Source: Ananas comosus (Eukaryota; Streptophyta; Magnoliopsida; Poales; Bromeliaceae). From it: a stretch of 64,000 nt of DNA. The DNA is taken from NCBI RefSeq assembly GCF_001540865.1, contig NC_033633.1:11320917-11384916 (forward strand), written 5' to 3'. The notes under the pieces are model-generated. The model saw nothing but the letters and a program-made list of their open reading frames with translations, was not told where the DNA came from and did not search any database. Positions 1-10,407 of this stretch are shown here, one piece after another (positions within the stretch are counted from its first letter, which is position 1; every line of letters begins with the position of its first letter). A program made the position numbers and the translations under genes.

Positions 1-99
1 GATATATTAAATATTTTTGAAGTTTTAGGGGGTATATTAAATACTATCCAAAAAAAATTATTGGGCTCTCATGACGAAAGATATTAAAAAAAAAAAAAT

Positions 100-786
100 C
101 CTGCTCGGCCCGGTACGGCTCGGTGCGGTACCAAATTTGATCAAGTTTAGCTGTTACTAGCACTGGCAATACAGCTCGTTGTTTGTGAGTCAGCTCGTGG
201 TCGGCTTAATATGAGTTTGAGACCGATCGCTTGTTTAATAAACGAGCCAAGCACGAGTTAGGATAAGCTTACTCGTGTTTGATTGGATATAGCTCGAATA
301 TAACCACGACTCGTTACGAGCTAGAGATCGATTGCTCGTTTAATAAACGAGTCGAATATGAGCTGGGGTTAGGTCGCTTGTATTCTGTTTCATATAACTA
401 AATGTATATATAAATTTGTACTATTCGGATTTTAGGCCAACCCACATGTAAAGAGACCAACATTGTGAATTTAAATTATTAAATTAAGATTCTAGTTTTC
501 TAATTTTCTTTCAACTTTTCACCTGGTAGTAGGACTGATAATCTGGCTTACTATTCGCGAGTCAGATCATGTTCAACTCGTCAATAAATAAGCCGAACGC
601 AAGTTAAATTTTTTAACTCGATATTTTAATGAGCTTGCTTGTATTTGGCTCATTGACAGTCCTACTCGTTACTGAAATATCAAGCAAAGCACAACAAACT
701 CGTGTTCGACTAAACATTCATTGGCTTCAACTCTGCTCGCTCATTTTAAATAAACACAAGCCAATCACGAGCTCACTTTTTTCGCT

Positions 787-822
<36 letters not shown>

Positions 823-880
823 GAAGCCAAACACAACTCAAACTATACTTGTGTTTGGCTGGAGATAGCTCGAAAATGAA
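100..880. repeat. Degenerate dispersed repeat rich in CGTTTAATAAACGAG units
   Basis: Short related units recur on both strands: palindromic TTTAATAAACGAG blocks near 232 and 330, and variants with ACTCGTGTTTGGCT or AAACACAAGCCAA up to about 870. An A-rich run of about 28 bases lies near 792-820. The pattern resembles the subterminal repeats of a decayed DNA transposon. No terminal inverted repeat or target duplication could be fixed, and no protein is encoded. The class is uncertain. Confidence 0.4.
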
Positions 881-2095
881 TAAATAATATATGTAAATAC
901 TAGTTTTAAATTCTAATAATAACCAATAACAATCATCAACAAAAATAAAATTAACAATAATATTATTTATAATTACTATTAATATTTTATTGAACTTTGA
1001 TATCTTAATATTTTAAAAATTTCCTCATAGATTGCAATTACATCCGTCCCAGTCAAAAAAAGGTTATAATTTTTTTTGCTATACAATAAAATAACATTTT
1101 TATCTTAGTGCTATATATGTACTTTAATTAAAATAATTAAAAATTTACAAGCTAAGTTATAATAACCAATTAATTAAAAAGCTTAATTGATTAGACAAAA
1201 GCCTAATCAACTCCCTGATTTTAGTAATGCGTGTATTTTTATAATTTACTACAATTAGAAGTGCTTAATGACAAATTTTCCACATTAAGCATTTGTTGAG
1301 GCAAAGTGACACCTGTCGCTTTCTGATTGGCAGGCAAAGTGGGCCCACGTCTGTTTGGGTAAATTACACTTTAAGATGAATTATTATTTCAATAAAGCTT
1401 CATAATAATATAAATTAATCATAATAGTTTTATATTTCTTTTTTATCGAACTAAATTTTGCCTTTTTTTGACTTTACTATTTTTTTATGTTTCTTTTCGA
1501 GCACGAGTGATTAGTAGATTATTTTTGCTCAATTTTGTACGCAAATATATATACATAAATATAAATAATTTATTTGATTGAATATATTTAAAAATAATAT
1601 AATTATAAATAATTTATTTAGTTGCATGCGACTGAAAAATATATTTATAATATTTTATTACTAGCTATATATATGGTAAGATTATTCCCACCGCAGAAAC
1701 TTTATTTAAAAAAGATAATTTGAAGGGTAAGGTTTCATTTTAACATTTTCAACTGCTGCAGTTATACAGTCCAAATACAGTAGTTCGATTTAAAACTCAT
1801 GGCTAAAAATATAAAAAATTTATAAATATTCTTTTTTTTATTTTTTTTCTGATCGTCAAAAATTTTAAAGGACCTTCTCAAACTTTCAAGTTTATGCATT
1901 TCAGTCCCTCTCCGTCAGATTTTTTATTACTTGTCTATTTTTATAATTTATACTAAAAATATTTTTTAAATGTATAAATAATTAAAAAATTTTATAAAAA
2001 AAGTAAGAATAATTTGATCATTTCGCATCTCAATTAATACCGAAGTCCTGGTGATATTTTAAATTTAAGTGAACAAAATATAAATTTTTAAAAAT
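881..2095. other. AT-rich intergenic DNA, no gene seen
   Basis: Low-complexity AT-rich sequence. I see no open frame with recognisable protein similarity, no tRNA and no clear element ends. Confidence 0.5.
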
Positions 2096-2097
2096 TA

Positions 2098-2168
<71 letters not shown>
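2098..2168. repeat. (TA)n(GA)n microsatellite
   Basis: A run of TA dinucleotides passes directly into a run of about 22 GA units. It forms the left edge of a foldback element that starts just after it. The same TA-GA composite appears again at 2690-2750 at the edge of the next foldback copy. Confidence 0.85.
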
Positions 2169-2171
<3 letters not shown>

Positions 2172-2173
<2 letters not shown>

Positions 2174-2689
2174 CAGGGCGTTTTCTTGCTCCGTGCTCTT
2201 GAGTCGTTTTCGATGATGGAATTTCGAATTACGATCGGCTCCGCCTAGACATGATTCTAGCGCATTTGAAGTTTTCTAAAAATAATTTTTGCGATTTTTT
2301 ATATCATTTACCTAGTGATCGAAAGGATTCAAAATCAATATTTTTAATGTTGATATCTGCTGTTTTCAAGTTTAACAGTGTAGAAGTATTCAAATCAGAT
2401 AAAATTTTGATACAAAATTCTTTATATGTATCTACAACAAGATCAATTTTTTGGATCGAAATTTTAGTGCTATATCACCATTTTTTATAGGTTTTTATTT
2501 TAAACCGTTAAAAATTATAGATTTTGAATCCTTTCGATTGGTAGGTAAATGATATCGAAAATGCTAAAAATTTATTGTCTACAAACTTCAAATATACTAG
2601 ATCAAGTCTACGGAGCGATCGTCGATTCGGAAAATTTCATATCGAAAACGACTCCAGGAGCCACGAGAGAGCACATTAGTCCTGCTATA

Positions 2690-2692
<3 letters not shown>
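2172..2692. mobile_element. Foldback MITE, family FB-A, copy 1
   Basis: The left arm reads ...GAGTCGTTTTCGATGATGG...CGATCGGCTCCG... and the right arm holds the inverse, ...CGGAGCGATCGTCGATTCGG...ATCGAAAACGACTCC.... The arms also share, inverted, a stretch with TTACCTAGTGATCGAAAGGATTCAAAATC. The element is non-coding and about 520 bp long. The two arms are diverged, so it is an old insertion. A small open frame at 2549-2857 runs through the arm and is not a gene. Confidence 0.6.
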
Positions 2693-2755
<63 letters not shown>

Positions 2756-2760
2756 GGCTA

Positions 2761-3266
2761 TCATGCTATCGGAAGCCAGAGCTCTTCTACGTGCTTCCAG
2801 CTCTGTTTCGATGTTGCGACTTTCAATCGTTCGATCGGCTCCGTTAAACTTGATTAGAGTATTTGGAGTACCTAGAAATAAATTTTATTTATTTCGATTC
2901 ATTTTCTAGTGATCGAATGGCTCAAAATCAACAAATTTTAATGGCCATTAGTGAGCCGTTTGCAGTTTAACGGTGTAGAAATATTCAAATCATGTGAATT
3001 TTATAGTAAACTTATTATATTATAAAACAATCATTATCTCATTAAAATTTTAATATCATTATTATTACATTTGTAAGATTTTTATTTCAGCCGTTGTTTT
3101 GAGCCCTTCATTCACTAGTGCAAATGATATCGTAAAAAATAATACAATTTATTTTCTAGGTACTCCAAATACTCTAGATCAAGTTTTAACTGAGCGATCG
3201 ACGATTCGAAAGTCGTAACATCGAAAACGAGCTGGAAGCACGAAGGCTCGTGCTTCGATAGCATGA
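2761..3266. mobile_element. Foldback MITE, family FB-A, copy 2
   Basis: The ends are TCATGCTATCGGAAG and its inverse CTTCGATAGCATGA. Arms of about 130 bp carry inverted copies of TCGATCGGCTCCGTTAAACTTGAT and TTTGGAGTACCTAGAAA-type sequence. The centre repeats GATCGAATGGCTCAAAATC in inverted form. It is non-coding. The right arm is repeated at 5831-6050 because of the tandem duplication there. Confidence 0.65.
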
Positions 3267-4159
3267 GTAACATCACTATATTATATATTATATATATATT
3301 ATATATATATATATATATATAATATAGAAAAGTTTTCTATATTTTCTCTAAATATATTAAACCAAGCATGTGGCGCCACCACCGCCCCAAATTTGCACGC
3401 TTCACAACAAATTGCCGAACTCCACATCCCCCATTTTGAATTAAAATAATTCTTAATTAAATTAAAAGCTAAATACAAAATTATTTTTAATTATTATTTA
3501 TTTAATAAAACCCTAATGGTTAATTGTATTCAACTTCCTTAAACATATCAATAGCAAATATATTCCTATATAGTTCAACTATTTTTTTTTGTTCTTCAAA
3601 AGTCAAGTGATATTTATATTTCCATCTGTTTGTTACGTTTAGAGCACTGTTTATTTTTTAACAGAAGTTAAATATAAATGATATTTTACCTTACAATGTA
3701 TTCGTCCAAAAATTTCAATAGTTAAAATTATGTAGAAATGTTCTCCCAAAATACTTATCTAATAATGTAAAAGAGTAAAAATATTAATATTAACTCATTC
3801 ACTAATCAGGATTAGCTATTTATCCTATGATTAACTATATTTTTTTATAGGATCCTAACGATAGAAATATACTTTGAAAACGATAAGACTTTTGGTGGTG
3901 AATAAAAATGAAAAAATTAAACTTTGTACGAATATATCTGGTTTCTATATATTTACAGAGAATTAACCCAAAGCTAATTGTTTCGATTCACTTTTTGTGT
4001 TTGTTTCATCAAAAGTTTACATACAACACGAAAAAAAAAAAATTATAGCCTAATTTTTTTTAATTTTTTAAACTAATTTCAACTCTAGAGGCTATTGATA
4101 TACTTCATACTATTTTTAGGTTAAAAATAACTTTTTAAAACAAAGTTGGAAAAAAAAGA

Positions 4160-4515
4160 GGGAAACTTCAAAAACCCCCTGTGGTTTCATGCAAATCTCA
4201 CTTTAGTACCCTGTTGGTTTAAAACGTCATCAATTGCCCCCTGTGGTTTCGTTTTTATCTTTTCAGAAGCTTTTTCGTTAATATTTCATTAAATTATATA
4301 CAAAAAACTTCAGATAACCATCTATGTTTATCGAATATTCACTTTAGTATCCTTTAATTTTAATTTTGTCACTGATTTAAGAAAAAAAATAATAAAATTG
4401 ATAACAAAAGAGAAAAATGAAACCACAGAGGGGTAAATTGATATCGTTTTAAACACACAGGTATGAAGAGTAGAAGAATGACATGAAACCCAGGGGGGGT
4501 TTTTGAAGTTTTTCC
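4160..4515. mobile_element. GGGAAAACTTC Mutator-like MITE (in copy A)
   Basis: A 356-bp copy of the family that also occurs at 6961, 9358 and 18643. Its ends contain inverted CTTCAAAAAC and GTTTTTGAAG, each next to CTGTGGTTTCAT or its inverse. The sequence is non-coding. It is the same insertion as the one at 6961-7385, seen twice because of the tandem duplication. Confidence 0.75.
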
Positions 4516-5149
4516 AAAAAAAAAACTATTTCCCCACCACTATTTATTTGATAAAAAATTTAATAATTTTGAAACTATTGATATTCTATTTTTATCACTA
4601 TCACTCAAAAAATAAATTCTTTATACTAGCACATAAAAAATAATAAAATTATAATAGTAAATTTTGTTTTTTTGTAATTAATTTTGTCATCATTAAGAAG
4701 GAAACAAATTACGATATTACAAAAAAGTTTAAGTCACAGCGATTAAAATAGAAATTGTCGAAAATTACTCTGCTCTTCTCCACTTTCGGTGAAACAAATA
4801 GACCCTACGATGCGTAATAGAGAGCGCGGAGTCCCGCGTGCTCCTAATAATAAGTGGTGCCACCTCAACCTTTCACATGTGTACACCTCTGTTGCATGTG
4901 AGACTTAGTTTTTGCTAGTGGGACCCCAAAATGTCCCCGCAAGGGCGCAAACCGATACCGCGATGTCGTATAATACAAATTTTTCTTTTTTGTAGAAACG
5001 TGCAAAATTTATCTGAACAATGAACAATTTTGAATCAATTTTTTATCCAAGTTTTCAAATTTTTGATTTTACTGCTTCACCTTCCGATTTGTTTGATTAA
5101 TTTGAGGCAATCAACAGTATTTTAAATTCAATATTTAAAATTAAATAAA

Positions 5150-5340
5150 TTAAAGATATACTAAATATACTAAATAAATTAAAGATATACTAAATATACT
5201 AATAGCACTGATAAAAATTAATTAAAGATATACTAAATTAAAGATATACTAAATATACTAAATATACTAAAGATATAAATTAAAGATATACTAAATATAC
5301 TAAATAAATTAAAGATATACTAAATTTATTTAAAATTAAA
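5150..5340. repeat. AT-rich short tandem repeat, about 29-bp unit
   Basis: Units of the form AAATAAATTAAAGATATACT followed by AAATATACT recur head to tail with some irregular spacers. The matching block in copy B is at about 8015-8230 and has more regular units. No unique spacers separate the units, so it is not a CRISPR array. Confidence 0.7.
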
Positions 5341-6053
5341 TAAATTAATTTGAGGCAATCAATACAGTATAAAAATTACATAAAATATACTAAATAAATT
5401 TATAAAGATAAATCAAAGTGTTGTTGATTGATCGATGCAAATTAAATAAATTGAAAGATTATATAGTAAAATTAAATTTTTGAAAAATTGAGTAGCCAAT
5501 TCAAAATCGTTCATAATTCAAATAAGTTTTGTATATTTTTACTTTTTTTTTCTTAAAAAAAAAAAAGAAAGACTCGTTGAACTATAGCAGTTTTACAAAC
5601 CAAGGTTCGGAGTTTTAATTTTAACAATTAATTTTTTTTAAAAAAAACTTTATGATCATAGTTTCAAATTATATACCTTTTTTGGTCATTTATATTGTAT
5701 TTAATCTTTGTAATGTTTTAAAGCACAAAAAAAATTTATTTCTTCAATTAACGCAATAGAAAATGTTGTGGCGAAACATATTTTATTTGGTTACGTGCAG
5801 TTGATAACGCTATTAATAGTGAGATTGCTNTCATATTATTACATTTTGTAAGATTTTTATTTTCAGCCGTTGATTTTGAGCCCCTTCATTCACTAGGCAA
5901 ATGATATCGTAAAAATAATACAATTTATTTTCTAGGTACTCCAAATACTCTAGATCAAGTTTAACTGAGCCGATCGACGATTCGAAAGTCGTAACATCGA
6001 AAACGAGCTGGAAGCACGGAAGGCTCCGTGCTTCCGATAGCATAGTAACATCA

Positions 6054-6109
<56 letters not shown>

Positions 6110-6960
6110 AAAGTTTTCTATATTTTATCTTAAATATATTAAACCAAGCATGTGGGGCCCACCACCGCCCCAAATTTGCACGTTCACCAACAAAATTGCC
6201 GAACCTCCACATCCCCCATTTTGAGATTAAAAATAATTCTTAATTAAATTAAAAGCTAAATACAAAATTATTTTTAATTATTATTTATTTAATGAAAACC
6301 TAATGGGTTAATTGTATTCAACTTCCTGTAAACATATCAAATAGCAAATATATTCCTATATAGTTCAACTTTTTATTTTTGTTTCTTCAAAAGTTCAGTG
6401 ATATTTATATTTGTCCATCTGGTTTGTTACCGTTAGAGCACTGTTTATTTTTTAACAGAAGTTAAATAAAATGATATTTTTACCCTTACAAATGTATTCG
6501 TCCAAAAATTTCAATAGTTAAAATTATGTAGAAATGTTCTCCCAAAAAAATACTTTATCTAATAATGTAAAAAGAGTAAAAATATTAATTTAACTCATTC
6601 ACTAATCAGGATTAGCTATTTTATTCATGATTAACTATATTTTTTTATAGGATCCTAACGATAGAAATATACTTGAAAACGATAAGACTTTTGTGTGAAT
6701 AAAAATGAAAAAATTAAACTTTGTACGAATATATCTGGTATTCTATATATTTACAGAGAATTAACCCAAAGCTAATTGTTTCGATCTCACTTTTTGTGTT
6801 TGTTTCATCAAAAGTTTCATACAAACACGAAAAAAAAAAAATTATAGCAGCTAATTTTTTTAATTTTTTAAACTAATTTCAACTCTAGAGGCTATTGATA
6901 TACTCATAACTATTTTTAGGTTAAAAATAACTTTTAAACCAAAGTTGGAAAAAAAAAAGA

Positions 6961-7385
6961 GGGAAAACTTCAAAAACCCCCCCTGTGGTTTCATGCAATC
7001 TCACTTTAGTACCCTGTGGTTTAAAACGTATCAATTTGCCCCCCTGTGGTTTCGTTTTTATCTTTTCAGAAGCTTTTTCGTTAATATTTCATTAAATTAT
7101 ATACAAAAAACTTCAGATAACCATCTATGTTTATCGAATATTCACTTTAGTATCCTTTAATTTTAATTTTGTCACTGATTTAAGAAAAAAAAATAATNTT
7201 TATCGAATATTCACTTTAGTATCCTTTAATTTTAATTTTGTCACTGATTTAAGAAAAAAAAATAATAAAATTGATAACAAAAAGAGAAAAATGAAACCAC
7301 AGGGGGGTAAATTGATACGTTTTAAACCACAGGGTATGAAAGTGAGAATGCATGAAACCACAGGGGGGGTTTTTGAAGTTTTCCC
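6961..7385. mobile_element. GGGAAAACTTC Mutator-like MITE with artefactual internal duplication
   Basis: The ends are GGGAAAACTTC and GAAGTTTTCCC. The flanks AAAAAAAGA and AAAAAAAAA are compatible with a 9-bp target duplication. The element measures 425 bp because 7130-7197 is repeated exactly at 7199-7266 on the other side of an N at 7198. Removing 69 bases gives 356 bp, the size of the other copies. Confidence 0.8.
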
Positions 7386-8014
7386 AAAAAAAAAACTATT
7401 TCCCCACCACTAGTTATTTGATAAAAAAATTTAATAATTTTGAAACTATTGATATTCTATTTTTATCACTATCACTCAAAAAATAAATTCTATATACTAG
7501 CATATGAAAAATAATAAAATTATAATAGTAAACTTTGTTTTTTTTGTAATTAATTTTGTCATCATTCAGAAGGAAACAAATTACGATATTGGAAAAAAGT
7601 TTAAGTCACGACGATTAAAATAGAAATTGTTGAAAATTACTCTGTTCTTCTCCACTTTCGGTGAAACAAATAGACCCTACGATGCGTAATAGAGAGCGCG
7701 GAGTCCCGCGTGCTCCTAATAATAAGTGGTGCCACCTCAACCTTTCACATGTTTACACCTCTGTGCATGTGAGACTTAGTTTTTGCTAATGGGACCCCAA
7801 AATGTCCCTGCAAGGGCGCAAACCGATACCGCAAACCGATACCGTGATGTCGTATAATACAAATTTTTCTTTTTTATAGAAACGTACAAAACTTATCTGA
7901 ACAATGGATCATTTTAAATTGGCTTTTTATCCAAGTTTTTAAATTTTTGATTTGCTGCTCAACCTTCCAATTTGTTTGATTAATTTGAGGCAATCAACAG
8001 TATTTTAAATTCAA

Positions 8015-8230
8015 TATTTAAAATTAAATAAATTAAAGATATACTAAATATACTAAATAAATTAAAGATATACTAAATATACTAAATAAATTAAAGATAT
8101 ACTAAATATACTAAATAAATTAAAGATATACTAAATATACTAATAGCACTGATAAAAATTAATTAAAGATATACTAAATTAAAGATACTAAATATACTAA
8201 ATAAATTAAAGATATACTAAATTTATTTAA
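8015..8230. repeat. AT-rich short tandem repeat in copy B
   Basis: Four almost perfect units of about 29 bp occur head to tail, followed by truncated units. The block matches 5150-5340. Confidence 0.75.
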
Positions 8231-8852
8231 AATTAAATAAATTAATTTGAGGCAATCAATACAGTATAAAAATTACATAAAATATACTAAATAAATTTAT
8301 AAAGATAAATCAAAGTGTTGTTGATTGATCGATGCAAATTAAATAAATTGAAAGATTATATAGTAAAATTAAATTTTTGAAAAATTGAGTAGCTAATTCA
8401 AAATCGTTCATAGTTCAAATAAGTTTGGTATATTTTTACTTTTTTTTCCTTAAAAAAAAAAAAAAGAAAGACTCCTTGAACTATAGCAGTTTTACAAACC
8501 AAGGTTCGGAGTTTTAATTTTAACAATTAATTTTTTTTTAAAAAAAATTATCAAATAGTTCACTAGGTCCTATTTTTAATTGTGACAATTAATTTTTTTT
8601 TAAAAAAAATTATCAAATAGTTCACTAGGTCCTATTTTTAATTGTGACAATTAATTTTTTTTTAAAAAAACTTTATGATCATAGTTTCAAATTATATACC
8701 TTTTTTGGTCATTTATATTGTATTTAATCTTTGTAATGTTTTAAAGGACAAAAAAAATTTATTTCTTCAATTAACGCAATAGAAAATGTTGCGGCGAAAC
8801 ATATTTTATTTGGTTACGTGCAGTTGATAACGCTATTAATAGTGAGATTGCT

Positions 8853-9348
8853 TTTAATAGATTTTTTTTTTTTTGTTAAAAGATGATTATTAATTAGATA
8901 GATAAACTTATTTATTATTTAAAATTACTCTTTTTAATTGTTACAGTTGAAATTACTATCAATACGAGCATTATATAGTTCAATAATAATAATTAAATTT
9001 AAATATATTTGAATCTGCGTGTAGTTAAGATTATAGTACAGTTATTATTACAGCAACAAAATATCTTTTTTTTTATAAAAAAGCTAAAATTAGTAAAACT
9101 AGGATTTTTGAATTTGAATCCTACTTTGTTTTTTTTTTTTTGGTTTTATTATAGAATGTCACGGGAAGTACCATCTCCTCAATCTCCTTGTGTTCTTTCT
9201 CTTGGCCCTAGACATAGGGATAATTTAATAAGCCTCCCTATAAAGTTTTTGAAATTATAAATTTATTATTTTTTTAAAATTTTAATCACAAATTATATTT
9301 TCTAAAACTAAAAATTTATTCTTACTCTTATTTACAACGTTAAACTGT
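8853..9348. other. AT-rich intergenic DNA, no gene seen
   Basis: A short open frame near 9009 has no recognisable similarity and is rich in homopolymer-encoded Phe and Lys. I see no other feature. Confidence 0.5.
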
Positions 9349-9357
9349 TATTTATAA

Positions 9358-9713
9358 GGAAAAACTTCAAAAACCACCCCTGTGGTTTCATAGTTTCTCA
9401 CTTTGCCCCCTTGTGATTTAAAATGTATTAATTTGCCCCCATGTGGTTTCTTTTCTCTTTTTCTTATCAATTTCATTATTTTTTTTTCTTAAATCAGTGA
9501 TAAAGTTAAAATTAAAGGGTACTAAAGTGAATATTTGATAAATCTAGATGGGTATCTGAAGTTTTTTGTATATAATTTAATAAAATATTAACAAAAAAAG
9601 CTATTGGAAAGATAAAAACGAAACCACAGGGGGAGCAATTTGATACATTTTAAACCACATGGGGGCAAAGTGAGAAACTACGAAACCATAGGGGAGGTTT
9701 TTGAAGTTTTCCC
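9358..9713. mobile_element. GGGAAAACTTC Mutator-like MITE with 9-bp target duplication
   Basis: A 356-bp non-coding element whose ends are inverted (GGAAAAACTTCAAAAACC and GGTTTTTGAAGTTTTCCC). It is flanked by a perfect 9-bp direct repeat, TATTTATAA, at 9349-9357 and 9714-9722. A 9-bp target duplication is the mark of Mutator-like elements. The internal arms carry CCTGTGGTTTC-type blocks in both orientations. Confidence 0.88.
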
Positions 9714-9799
9714 TATTTATAATATACCCTTCAAAACTTCAAAAAATATTTTATTTATTCCTGAAAAATATTATGATAATTTCAAAAGAAATTTAAAAA

Positions 9800-10160
9800 T
9801 TTTGAATAAGATTAGTACCTTATGGTTTAGAATGTATCACTTAAATATCATGTAGTTTTATTTTTCTGTTTTCGTTATTACCCCCGTTAATTTTTTCGTT
9901 CAATCAGTAACAAAGTTAAAACCACAGAATATTAAAGTAAAAATTTGGCAAGCCACAAGATAATTAATAAAGTGAATATTCGACAAACCATAGATGGGGT
10001 ATCAAAATTTTTCTGTTTATGATTTAACAGAGAGTTCACGGAGATGCTGACAGAAAAAGAAAAATGAAACTGCGGAATACCAAAGTGATATATTTTAAAC
10101 TAGGAAGTAGTAAACTGAGAAAGCACGAATCCACGGAAATAATATTTGAAGTTTATCCAA
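9800..10160. mobile_element. Decayed copy of the GGGAAAACTTC MITE family
   Basis: Blocks such as ACCTTATGGTTTAGAATGTATCAC on the left and CACGAATCCACGG...TTTGAAGTTTATCC on the right match the family consensus in order and orientation, with many changes. The ends are not clear. It lies directly upstream of the GDSL gene leader. Confidence 0.5.
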
Positions 10161-10313
10161 AAAATATTACAAGCACGTGAACTGCTACTGCACATGCAAT
10201 GAATCCTTTTATATATATATATATATATATGATAGCAACAACTGCAACACCACCTCCACTATACACTATCAAGTGCATATATGCACGCGTGACATAGAGA
10301 GAGAAGCAAAAAT

Positions 10314-10314
<1 letters not shown>

Positions 10315-10360
<46 letters not shown>
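10315..10360 (+). repeat. GA microsatellite in the 5' leader of the GDSL gene
   Basis: About 20 GA units end roughly 50 bases before the chosen start codon at 10408. Similar GA or CT tracts lie before most genes in this window. Confidence 0.8.
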
Positions 10361-10361
<1 letters not shown>

Positions 10362-10407
10362 GAGTACTACTACTGCATGCTACTGCTGCGTCCTACTGCA
10401 CTCATTC

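Larger units (their letters stand above)
3055..5829. repeat. Tandem duplication, copy A (low-quality version)
   Basis: This stretch is repeated nearly base for base at 5831-8852. Copy A ends at ...AGTGAGATTGCT, directly before an N at 5830. Copy B contains the same ...AGTGAGATTGCT and continues into TTTTAATAG. Copy A differs mostly by one-base losses, many in homopolymers or doublets, a pattern typical of uncorrected long reads. It contains a copy of the GGGAAAACTTC MITE at 4160-4515 and short AT-rich tandem repeats at 5150-5340. No gene is present. Confidence 0.85.
5831..8852. repeat. Tandem duplication, copy B
   Basis: This is the longer and cleaner copy of 3055-5829. It begins within the right arm of foldback family FB-A, without the left arm, immediately after the N at 5830. 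It contains a TA microsatellite (6057-6104), the GGGAAAACTTC MITE with an internal N (6961-7385), the AT-rich tandem repeat (8015-8230), and a 66-bp class repeat at 8540-8650 with CACTAGGTCCTATTTTTAATTGTGACAA units that copy A lacks. No gene is present. Confidence 0.85.

Noticed and set aside
5150..5340. Possible CRISPR-like array of about 29-bp units
   Set aside because: Units abut without unique spacers and the genome is a plant; simple AT-rich tandem repeat.
1..10300. Retrotransposon or integrated viral sequence in the gene-free first 10 kb
   Set aside because: No reverse transcriptase, integrase, capsid or movement-protein motif was seen in any frame; only non-coding repeats.
10177..10407. 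In-frame upstream start for the GDSL gene
   Set aside because: It would encode TA- and GA-repeat peptides before the signal peptide; the ATG at 10408 directly opens the hydrophobic leader.
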